In this document: piece by piece, positions 54,388 through 61,703 of the stretch
Layout of the letters: every line of letters begins with the position of its first letter
How positions within the stretch are numbered: position 1 is the first letter of the stretch
NCBI RefSeq assembly: GCF_020537505.1
Contig: NZ_JAJBMO010000001.1
Span: 1-64,000 of the forward strand
Length of the DNA stretch: 64,000 bases
Direction: 5' to 3'
Source of the DNA: Blautia glucerasea
GTDB lineage: Bacteria > Bacillota > Clostridia > Lachnospirales > Lachnospiraceae
Made by a program: the position numbers and the translations under genes
The notes under the pieces: generated by a model
What the model was told of the DNA's origin: nothing
Databases searched by the model: none
Seen by the model: the letters and a program-made list of their open reading frames with translations, nothing else

Positions 54388-54499
54388 CGTTGAAAAGCCC
54401 TCAAAACCAAGGTCTTATAGGCTTTTCCGCCGATTCCCGGCGCAAAATGAATCGAGTGTTCGTGACCTTCCACTCGTAAAACAAAACTAAAGGAGACAA
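54388..54499 (+). promoter_or_regulatory. Structured queT leader (possible riboswitch)
   Basis: Three successive hairpins: GAAAAGCC/GGCTTTTC (54392-54427), CGCCG/CGGCG (54428-54442) and CGAGTG-12-CACTCG (54453-54476), then the A-rich tail TAAAACAAAACTAAAGGAG containing the ribosome binding site. queT genes are often preQ1-riboswitch controlled. The last hairpin has the size, C-ended 12-base loop and A-rich tail of preQ1-I, but the canonical UAG/CUA pseudoknot is absent; loop CCTT could instead pair with AAGG of the ribosome binding site. Identity is unproven. Confidence 0.5.
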
Positions 54500-55006
54500 A
54501 TGAATATGAAAAACAAGAGTACCCTGTTTCTGGTGCAGGCAGCGCTGATCGCGGCTGTCTATGTTGTATTGACACTGGTGTTTGCACCGTTTAGCTATGG
54601 AGAGATCCAGGTTCGAATTTCCGAAGCCCTGACCATTCTTCCATTCTTCACACCAGCTGCCATTCCCGGCCTTTTTGTAGGCTGCATCCTGGCCAACCTG
54701 CTTGGCGGCGCCATTCCTCTGGATATTGCATTCGGAAGTATTGCAACCCTCATCGGAGCTGTATTTACCTACAAGCTTCGTAACAGCAGCAAATGGCTGG
54801 CACCAGTTCCACCAATCGTAGCCAACGCAGTTCTGGTACCGTTCGTACTTCGTTACGGATATGGCACCAACCTTCCAATCCCGCTTATGATGCTTACTGT
54901 AGGCGCCGGAGAGGTCATTTCCTGCGGAATCTTCGGAATGGTGCTTCTCACCGCACTTTCCAAGTACAAGAATACACTGTTTGGCAAACAGGCCGCTGTT
55001 AAATAA
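54500..55006 (+). CDS. queT: QueT-family queuosine precursor transporter
   Basis: A 168-residue membrane protein of the QueT (COG4708) family, substrate component of ECF-type uptake of queuosine precursors. Five to six membrane segments; typical segments VYVVLTLVFAPFSYGEIQVRISEAL and FVGCILANLLGGAIPLDI are visible. AAAGGAG lies four bases before ATG 54500 and ten before ATG 54506, so either start is possible. It is preceded by the structured leader and ends at a strong terminator. Confidence 0.9.
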   Translation: MNMKNKSTLFLVQAALIAAVYVVLTLVFAPFSYGEIQVRISEALTILPFFTPAAIPGLFVGCILANLLGGAIPLDIAFGSIATLIGAVFTYKLRNSSKWLAPVPPIVANAVLVPFVLRYGYGTNLPIPLMMLTVGAGEVISCGIFGMVLLTALSKYKNTLFGKQAAVK

Positions 55007-55019
55007 ATTCAAAGTCGCA

Positions 55020-55078
55020 AATACCCGGTAAGAGAACCTCATAACAATGATTTTCTCCACCGGGTATTTCTATTTTTC
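55020..55078 (+). terminator. Terminator after queT
   Basis: AATACCCGGT (55020-55029) pairs with ACCGGGTATT (55059-55068), with inner GAGAA/TTCTC; TCTATTTTT follows. It also lies at the end of the convergent HAD gene. Confidence 0.85.
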
Positions 55079-55954
55079 CTACTCCATCTTTGCCTGCTCC
55101 CTCAAAAATCCCAGAAACTGCTCCACGCCGCCTCCAAGTTTGGTCACTCCTTCCGGTCGTTTTCCCGGAACCTCTGACACATCAAAGAAATCTCCACCCT
55201 CTGTTTTCTCCGTCTTCATGAAGCTGTCGCTTCCGTAAATTCCTTCTTCAATTCCCACATATTCATCACCCCAGAAGCTGCACTCCTCCGGGCAGATTCC
55301 ATATGCACTCTGCAAATGCTCCAAAATACGATCCACATTATCACTCTTACTGGAAATTCCCACTTCCAGATACTTGGCATCGCAGGTAGGCTTCACTGTA
55401 ATCCCATAGCGTTCTCCAGCTGCCACAGAAATATCCAGAAGCCCTTGAAGACCACCTTCCACACCATGCCTTTTCAGGCAGTCCTTCAGCATATCCAGCT
55501 CATTTTCCTGCATGAACAGGTTATCCCCTCTCTGGTTCTCCACCATCAGATCGATCTTACAGTAATTAGGTCTGGAAAATACAATATCCGTATTCAATCC
55601 GTACTTTTCCAGAAGTTCCATATGAATGTCAAAACAGATCCTGTGAATATCCCCCAGCAGCTTTTTATCTGGAAGCATATCCGAGAAAATCAGCTCCTGT
55701 CCATTTTCATACCTGTAATTAAAGGCTCCCCGTCCAAGACCAAGGTACAGATGTGCAAGCTGCTCCTTTGTAAAACAGGTCTCCAGCTTTCCACCGGCTA
55801 TGTTTTCCATAGTAGTTCCGCTTACGATCACCAGATTTACCTTCTGGTCCAAAAGAGGTCCCATTGCCCCAACAATCTCCTCCACAGGTGCCTTTCGGCT
55901 GAGGACAGCTGTGCCGTCCCAGTCGAAAAAGACCGCCTTATATTTCTTCTCCAT
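55079..55954 (-). CDS. HAD-superfamily sugar-phosphatase-like protein
   Basis: A 291-residue HAD protein. Motif I is AVFFDWDGTAVLSR (DxD), motif II LVIVSGTTMENIAGG, and the late motif SFWGDEYVGIEEG; KYLEVGISSKSDNVDRILEHL resembles Cof/sucrose-phosphatase-like (type IIB) members with a substrate cap in between. ATG 55954 has GGGAAG upstream and overlaps the GH65 end by 17 bases. In a GH65 operon one expects beta-phosphoglucomutase, but this protein has a different cap type, so it more likely dephosphorylates a sugar phosphate. Substrate unknown. Confidence 0.78.
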   Translation of the reverse strand: MEKKYKAVFFDWDGTAVLSRKAPVEEIVGAMGPLLDQKVNLVIVSGTTMENIAGGKLETCFTKEQLAHLYLGLGRGAFNYRYENGQELIFSDMLPDKKLLGDIHRICFDIHMELLEKYGLNTDIVFSRPNYCKIDLMVENQRGDNLFMQENELDMLKDCLKRHGVEGGLQGLLDISVAAGERYGITVKPTCDAKYLEVGISSKSDNVDRILEHLQSAYGICPEECSFWGDEYVGIEEGIYGSDSFMKTEKTEGGDFFDVSEVPGKRPEGVTKLGGGVEQFLGFLREQAKME

Positions 55955-58289
55955 AAACACTTCCCTTTCCTGTATCCAGACGGATTTCCTTCTCATTAAT
56001 CCTTAAGGAAACCGCTTCTCCTGACACCAATTCAATTCTCGTTTTTTCATGTGTAAGCTGAATGTTCAGTCTGCTTCCCCTGTACAGAAGGTTAAACTGC
56101 ATGCCCTTCCACAGCTTCGGAACATAAGGATGCAGCTCCAGCTCACCGCCGTTCACCCGCACACCTGCAAATCCATTGATGATTGCCTGCCAGGTTCCTG
56201 CCATATTTGCGGCGTGGATTCCTGCATAGAAGTTATCATGATAATCATCCAGATCCATTCGTGCAGACTGTGCAAAATATTCATAGGCCTCATCATAATA
56301 TCCTATCTGGCAAGCCAGCATTCCAAACACACAGTTGGAAAGAGAGGAATGGTGCAGCGTCACTTCCTGATAGAAATCATAATTCCGCTTCAGCTCTTCC
56401 TTGCTGAAGAAATTGCTGTGCAGGTAAAGTCCGAAAATCGCATCTGCCTGCTTACACATTCTCTGTCTGTAAACAAATAAAGGATGATAATTCTCATACA
56501 GAAGATGTCTCTTTTCCGGCGGGATCCTGGAATCATCCCAGGGGCGAAGCATCATAAACCGGTCATCCAGCGCATACACCTGGCGGCTTTCATCATATGG
56601 GAAATACATATTTTCCACGATTTTTTCCCAATATGCAGTCTCCTCTTTTGTGATTCCCATTCTGGAAACAAAGGCCTCATATACATCCGCTCCAGCCTCT
56701 TTTAACATATCCAGGGATTTCAGCGCGCAGCGGATATTTTCCCTTCCCATAAGGTTGGTATAAAAGTTGTTGTCTGTGATGGCATTGTACTCATCCGGTC
56801 CCGTTACCGCACAGATACAGTACTTTCCGCCCTTGCACTCTGCAAAATATCCTACATCAGCCCAGACTCTCGCAGTCTCCACAAGAACCTCAGCTGCCAT
56901 ATCCTTAAAAAACTCCATATCTCCCGTAACACTTACATACAGCCAGAACGCATAGGCAATATCTGCATTGATGTGATACTGGGCAGTACCAAGCGGAAAA
57001 TAAGTGGAGGCTTCCTCTCCATTGATGGTACGCCATGGATAGAGGGCTCCTTTTGGATGTCCAAGAACCTTTGCGCGGTCCCGGGCCTGATCCAAGGTAC
57101 GAAAACGGTACTCCAGAAGTTTTCTTGCAAGCTCTGGTGCCGTGTATACAAACACTGGAAGCACATACATTTCTGTATCCCAGAAATAATGCCCCTCATA
57201 ACCTTCACCGGAAAGTCCCTTTGCTCCCATTCCTGTGCGTCCGTCTCTTCCGGCAGACTGCATAATATGAAACAGGTTGAAACGGATTCCCTGCTGAAGT
57301 GACTCATCATCATAAATCTGAACATCGGAAACATCCCAGAATTCATGGATTTTCTCCATATGAGCCTGAAATTCCTTCTGCCAGCCATCCTCAGCAGCCT
57401 CTTCCAGTTCTTTTTTGGCAAAGCCTTCCAGCTTATCAGCCTCCATATCCTGACTGGACGTATAGACAATATATTTCTCACAGGTAATGGCAGTATTTTC
57501 CGGAACCTCCATTCTGCTTTCGAACACAGCATGTCTGGTTTCCTCATCTGAGCCAAAAACAGTTACCACCTCTCCGGCTCCTTCTATTTTGTACTGGCTT
57601 CCACATCCTACAGTCATGCCGCTCTGCAACGTGGTACCTTCATAATACAGCACTCCATCTTCAGCCTGAAGTTTATCCATATGCAGTCTGCTTCCAAAAG
57701 GACCGTATCCGATCAGCGGATTTGTTTTTCTTGTATGATTCTCCACATCCCCGTTTAAATGGGAACAAATGCGAATTTCCCCAGAAAAATTCACAGGCGT
57801 GATCTGGATCTGTTGGTACATTCTGTTCTTATGTGCCAGAGATACAAAACGCTTTATCACAAGCTGCAGCTTTTTCCCCTCAGGAGAAGTCCAGGTCAGC
57901 GTTCTTTCCACGTAACCATCCTTCATATGGAGCACACGGCTGTAATCCTCCACCTTGCCGGTGCGCATGTCAAACAGCTCTCCATCTGCATAGATTTCTG
58001 TTTTCTTAAGATCCGGCAGATTCAAAAGTGACTGGCTCTTGGTTGGAAATCCATAATTCCACTCTCCGTAAGGAATGTCCACGCTCTCATAAAATCCGTT
58101 GATAAAGTTGCCTTCCAGCCCTTCATCAACTGAGAAATCATAGCCTTCTTCAAAAGTACCCCTGGTACCGATATATCCGTTTGATAAAGCAAAGGTTGTC
58201 TCATTCCGGTAATTGGTTTCCCTGGAAAATTCCGTTTCTGTAACATTCCAGGTCTCTACCGGATAAATTGGTTTCTTGTTGATATCCAT
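55938..58289 (-). CDS. GH65 disaccharide phosphorylase (kojibiose/nigerose/trehalose/maltose type)
   Basis: A 783-residue inverting phosphorylase. N-terminal beta-sandwich (1-270), then the (alpha/alpha)6 barrel with KGLSGEGYEGHYFWDTEMY and the catalytic-Glu motif AVTGPDEYNAITDNNFYTN, and HHSSLSNCVFGMLA. Phosphate would attack an alpha-linked disaccharide to give beta-glucose 1-phosphate and glucose or another sugar. The exact linkage cannot be decided from the motifs. It lies four bases after the MalG-like permease, so the imported disaccharide is its likely substrate. Confidence 0.9.
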   Translation of the reverse strand: MDINKKPIYPVETWNVTETEFSRETNYRNETTFALSNGYIGTRGTFEEGYDFSVDEGLEGNFINGFYESVDIPYGEWNYGFPTKSQSLLNLPDLKKTEIYADGELFDMRTGKVEDYSRVLHMKDGYVERTLTWTSPEGKKLQLVIKRFVSLAHKNRMYQQIQITPVNFSGEIRICSHLNGDVENHTRKTNPLIGYGPFGSRLHMDKLQAEDGVLYYEGTTLQSGMTVGCGSQYKIEGAGEVVTVFGSDEETRHAVFESRMEVPENTAITCEKYIVYTSSQDMEADKLEGFAKKELEEAAEDGWQKEFQAHMEKIHEFWDVSDVQIYDDESLQQGIRFNLFHIMQSAGRDGRTGMGAKGLSGEGYEGHYFWDTEMYVLPVFVYTAPELARKLLEYRFRTLDQARDRAKVLGHPKGALYPWRTINGEEASTYFPLGTAQYHINADIAYAFWLYVSVTGDMEFFKDMAAEVLVETARVWADVGYFAECKGGKYCICAVTGPDEYNAITDNNFYTNLMGRENIRCALKSLDMLKEAGADVYEAFVSRMGITKEETAYWEKIVENMYFPYDESRQVYALDDRFMMLRPWDDSRIPPEKRHLLYENYHPLFVYRQRMCKQADAIFGLYLHSNFFSKEELKRNYDFYQEVTLHHSSLSNCVFGMLACQIGYYDEAYEYFAQSARMDLDDYHDNFYAGIHAANMAGTWQAIINGFAGVRVNGGELELHPYVPKLWKGMQFNLLYRGSRLNIQLTHEKTRIELVSGEAVSLRINEKEIRLDTGKGSVYGEEI

Positions 58290-58293
58290 ATTC

Positions 58294-59136
58294 TCATCCT
58301 TTCACAGCTCCTGCAGTAAGACTCTCCATAACCTGTCTCTGCAGAAGAATAAATAAAACAATGGTAGGAAGCACTGTCATCACAACTGCCGCAAACAGCG
58401 CTGAATAATTATTTGCAAAGGTTCCCATATAATAATTCAATGCGATAGGAACGGTTCTTGCACGATCGCCGCTTGTAAGCATAAGTGCAAAGTAAAACTC
58501 ATTCCAGATGTTGATAAACTGGATCATGGCAATGGTCACAAGGCCCGGTTTTGCCAGCGGCAGGATAATATGTAAAAACGTCTGGATAAAGGTTGCCCCG
58601 TCAATATAAGCAGATTCCTCAAGTGCTGTGGAAATGGTCTTATAATAGCTGACCATAACAAAGAAAGACATTGGAATGCCCATTGCAGAATACACAATGA
58701 TCAGACCAGGCTTTGTGTCAAAAATCCCCAGCTTCTGGAAAATGGCAAACAATGGCTGGGAAATCGCCTGTGCCGGAAGCATTAAGGATGCTGAGATCAA
58801 AAGCACGATCAGGGTTTTCAGCTTAAAGTCAAATCTGGAAACTACATAGGCACACATTGCAACCAGAGCCACCGTAACAAGAACACTGATTCCCACAATA
58901 ATCACACTGTTCATGAAATATTTCAGGATCGGCGCGTACTGAAGTGCCGCCTTATAGTTATCCAGATTAAAGCTGGATGGCAGGGACAAAGCCGAGGAGT
59001 TGATCTCTGCATAGGTTTTAAAGGAACTTAAAAACGCCCAGATGATCGGCGCCAGTGAAATAAAGATCAAAAAGATCATAAAGAAATACTTGAAAAAGGA
59101 CGCGATCCCATTTTTTACGTTACTAGTTTTTCTCAT
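58294..59136 (-). CDS. Carbohydrate ABC transporter permease (MalG-like)
   Basis: A 280-residue permease with six membrane segments. EAA loop: EESAYIDGATFIQTFLHIILPLAKPGL (residues about 165-190). Pairs with the preceding MalF-like permease; start and stop codons overlap by one base (TAATG). No ATP-binding subunit is in the operon; such CUT1 systems usually share MsmK/MalK-type ATPases encoded elsewhere. Confidence 0.93.
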   Translation of the reverse strand: MRKTSNVKNGIASFFKYFFMIFLIFISLAPIIWAFLSSFKTYAEINSSALSLPSSFNLDNYKAALQYAPILKYFMNSVIIVGISVLVTVALVAMCAYVVSRFDFKLKTLIVLLISASLMLPAQAISQPLFAIFQKLGIFDTKPGLIIVYSAMGIPMSFFVMVSYYKTISTALEESAYIDGATFIQTFLHIILPLAKPGLVTIAMIQFINIWNEFYFALMLTSGDRARTVPIALNYYMGTFANNYSALFAAVVMTVLPTIVLFILLQRQVMESLTAGAVKG

Positions 59137-60014
59137 TATGCCGCCTCCTTTTTCTCACGGAAAAGACCTTTGATCAGGATAACCAGTGTGATTCCAATGA
59201 TGATCTGTACCACGCCAACTGCGTTTGCTTTTCCATAATTGTTTTCCAGTGTTGCTGCCTTATACAGATAAATCGGCAGGTTCAGGGTGGAAGTTCCAGG
59301 TCCGCCTTTTGTTGTCATGTAAATAATGTCAAACTGTGATACCATAGCCACACTTGCAAGAGTGACACAGGTTCCGCACACATTTCTCATCAAAGGCAAT
59401 GTGATATAGCGGTCTGCCTGCCAGGGAGTTGCACCATCAATTGCTGCTGCCTCATAAATCTCTTTGCTTACAGCACCCATTTCTGCCAGGAAAATAATGG
59501 TGTTAAATCCAGAATAGAAGATCCAGGTTGCAGTCACAGTCCAGAATGCATATCTGGAATTTCCGAACAGATTTGGAACCATGGCATAGTCGATTCCCAG
59601 AAAATCCATGATTGGCTTTACAATTCCGAACATAGGGTTTAAAAGCAGGGTAAACATAACACCAGTTGCTGCTGTAGGAATAATATTGGGAATCATGTAC
59701 GCTGTTCTTGCAAATTTCCATCCCTTTGGCTTTCTTCGAAGAACAAGTGCCATGGCTAGACCAACGCCTACATGTATGGTAGATTGGAGCACCACCCACA
59801 GAAGGGTGTTTCGGATGGAGCAGATAAAATCGCTGTCACTGAAAATCGTAATAAAGTTTTTGATTCCTTGAAATGCCGGTGAATTAAAAGCGGTATAATC
59901 ACACAGAGATGTATAGAAAACAGTGATGATCGGAGCCGCATATACCAGTGCAAATAAGATCATACAGGGAATGGTAAACAGAAAAATCCATATCTTTTTA
60001 TTTTTTGTATTCAT
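59136..60014 (-). CDS. Carbohydrate ABC transporter permease (MalF-like)
   Basis: A 292-residue CUT1 permease with six membrane segments. EAA loop KEIYEAAAIDGATPWQADRYITLPLMRNV; short N-terminus as in Firmicute MalF-like proteins. ATG 60014 follows AAGGAGA. The two hairpins upstream separate it from the binding-protein gene. Confidence 0.93.
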   Translation of the reverse strand: MNTKNKKIWIFLFTIPCMILFALVYAAPIITVFYTSLCDYTAFNSPAFQGIKNFITIFSDSDFICSIRNTLLWVVLQSTIHVGVGLAMALVLRRKPKGWKFARTAYMIPNIIPTAATGVMFTLLLNPMFGIVKPIMDFLGIDYAMVPNLFGNSRYAFWTVTATWIFYSGFNTIIFLAEMGAVSKEIYEAAAIDGATPWQADRYITLPLMRNVCGTCVTLASVAMVSQFDIIYMTTKGGPGTSTLNLPIYLYKAATLENNYGKANAVGVVQIIIGITLVILIKGLFREKKEAA

Positions 60015-60051
60015 TCGTTCTCCTTATAAATAGAATCCTGTCCGGTAGGGC

Positions 60052-60085
60052 TTTTATGAAATAGGGAATTTCCTATTTCATAAAA
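60052..60085 (-). other. Long palindrome between binding-protein and permease genes
   Basis: TTTTATGAAATAGG (60052-60065) and CCTATTTCATAAAA (60072-60085) form a perfect 14-bp stem, 40-70 bases before the permease start. It follows the terminator and is AT-rich; it may block exonucleases or be an operator. Confidence 0.55.
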
Positions 60086-60126
60086 ACAGCCTGTCACCAG
60101 AGCTGTTTTGGTGCCGGTGACAGGCT
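60081..60126 (-). terminator. Intercistronic terminator after the sugar-binding protein gene
   Basis: AGCCTGTCACC (60116-60126 on the minus strand) pairs with GGTGACAGGCT (60088-60098), followed by GTTTTTA. Partial termination here would favour binding-protein expression. Confidence 0.8.
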
Positions 60127-60133
60127 ATTTACA

Positions 60134-61444
60134 TTATTCCACGTTCTTTGCTGCCGCTTCTGACAGTTTTGTGCAGAACTCTTCTGCTGTGATGTTTCCA
60201 TATGCCAGTTCCGGAAGCTCTGTTGAGAAGGTATCAATTGTATTCTGATACCAGTATGCCTGATTCTGTCCGTAAGTCACCTCTGCTTTGCCCTGGATTT
60301 CAAGAGCCTGTGCCATCAGAGGATCGCTCTCGGAAAGTGTTTCCGGAACCTCAAGATTATCAGATACAGGCTGTAATCCGGTCATTTCCAGAGCCTTGAT
60401 CTGGTTTTCCGGTGTTGTCTCGAATTTCAGGAATGCAACTGCTGCCTCTATTTTCTCAGGATCGGTAGCGCCTACCATATCACCAGGTGTTGGAACCATT
60501 TCCATTCCGTTTCCTGGAAGAAGCATGATGCCAACCTTGTCATAGAAGCCTTCCGGAGCTTTCTCTGTCTCGGAGAAATCCGGGATCATCCATGGTCCGT
60601 TGGGGAACATTGCAACTTCGCTGTTGAAGAAATGAGTTGCCATTGGATCATATTTTCCGCCAACAGCATCTGGTGTTGTATAATTCTGGAACATTTTCTG
60701 GATGTTCTCTGCTGCTGCAATTACTTCTGGTGTGTTGTAATCTGTTGGATACATGGTGTTCATCCACTCATTTCCAGCATCACCGTTAGTTCCGATGAGA
60801 GCACTCATCCACAAGTTTGTCAGCCATCCGGAATCTGCACTGTCCATTCCGATCGGGGTGATTCCTGCTTCTTTCAGCTTATCGCATGCTTCGAAGAACT
60901 CATCCCAGGTTGCATATGCAACTTCCGGAGCCTCGATTCCAGCCTGCTCAAACAGGTCTTTGTTATAATAAATATAAGAAACCTCTTTGGAAACCGGAAT
61001 GCCGTAAATCTTGCCATCTACTGTGTTAAAATCCAGAGATGTCTCATCAAACAGAGATTTCCACTCCGGATCTGCATCCAGGTAAGGTGTCAGGTCTGCT
61101 ACCTTTCCGGATTTTGCAGCCAGCTCGATAATGTTGTTTCCACCGTTGAAAACGATGTCCGGCAGATCTCCGCTGGAGATAAGAAGTTTGATCTTCTGGT
61201 TAAATGCATCTGTTGTAGGAATTTCTTCAAAGCTGAACTCTACGTTCTTTCCTTCCTCTGTCTGCTGGAAAGCTTCAAACAGATAGGAATAATACTCAGC
61301 TGCGTAGTCGGTTCCTACATGATAGTTAATCACACTTAAAGTTACTTTTTCATCATCTGCAGCCATTACAGGTACAGCCATGCCTGCACACATTGTTCCG
61401 ATCAGTGCAGCTGCCATAATTTTAGAAATCATTTTTCTTTTCAT
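60134..61444 (-). CDS. Carbohydrate ABC transporter substrate-binding protein
   Basis: A 436-residue exported SBP_bac_1 family protein. Signal peptide 1-28, likely cleavage VMA-ADD; a Cys lies in the hydrophobic part (GTMCAGM) but the lipobox is poor. The mature fold shows VSKEVSYIYYNKDLFEQAGIEAP and AMFPNGPWMIPDF, typical of oligosaccharide binders. First gene of the binding protein-permease-permease-GH65-HAD operon, divergent from the YesMN system. AGGGAGG precedes the ATG. Confidence 0.92.
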   Translation of the reverse strand: MKRKMISKIMAAALIGTMCAGMAVPVMAADDEKVTLSVINYHVGTDYAAEYYSYLFEAFQQTEEGKNVEFSFEEIPTTDAFNQKIKLLISSGDLPDIVFNGGNNIIELAAKSGKVADLTPYLDADPEWKSLFDETSLDFNTVDGKIYGIPVSKEVSYIYYNKDLFEQAGIEAPEVAYATWDEFFEACDKLKEAGITPIGMDSADSGWLTNLWMSALIGTNGDAGNEWMNTMYPTDYNTPEVIAAAENIQKMFQNYTTPDAVGGKYDPMATHFFNSEVAMFPNGPWMIPDFSETEKAPEGFYDKVGIMLLPGNGMEMVPTPGDMVGATDPEKIEAAVAFLKFETTPENQIKALEMTGLQPVSDNLEVPETLSESDPLMAQALEIQGKAEVTYGQNQAYWYQNTIDTFSTELPELAYGNITAEEFCTKLSEAAAKNVE

Positions 61445-61476
61445 GATGTTCCTCCCTTGTTTTGTTTGATGAGTGT

Positions 61477-61482
61477 ATTATA
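61477..61482 (-). promoter_or_regulatory. -10 element of the sugar transporter operon
   Basis: Minus-strand TATAAT, about 35 bases before the ATG. No good -35 lies at the right distance, which suits an activator-dependent promoter such as one driven by the adjacent YesN-type regulator. Confidence 0.5.
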
Positions 61483-61638
61483 GCGTGTAAAGCCCCTTTT
61501 TTTAATAAAAGTCCTTGTGCTGTTTCTTGGAAATTCCTGCATATTTCTACTGTTTTTTGCCCTTTTCCCACTTTTTCTTTTTCCTATTTAAAAATTTTGT
61601 CCTCTTCTTTAAAATCCATGACATTCCTGTAAATTTAA

Positions 61639-61667
61639 TTGATGTACTTTTTTAAATGTGGGATAAT
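61639..61667 (+). promoter_or_regulatory. Promoter of the YesM/YesN-type genes
   Basis: TTGATG (61639-61644), 17-base spacer, GATAAT (61662-61667). It lies downstream of the ATG codons of the longest frame, which supports the TTG start at 61704. Confidence 0.65.
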
Positions 61668-61703
61668 ATGAGGAGCAATTATTTTATAAGGAGGTTTTCC
61701 ATC

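Noticed and set aside
51211..54488. Direct repeats as simple att sites of an integrated element
   Set aside because: The shared part includes promoter elements and three hairpins, is interrupted by 81 bases in one copy and has diverged. That fits a duplicated leader better than a recombination core; also no integrase is present. Not fully excluded.
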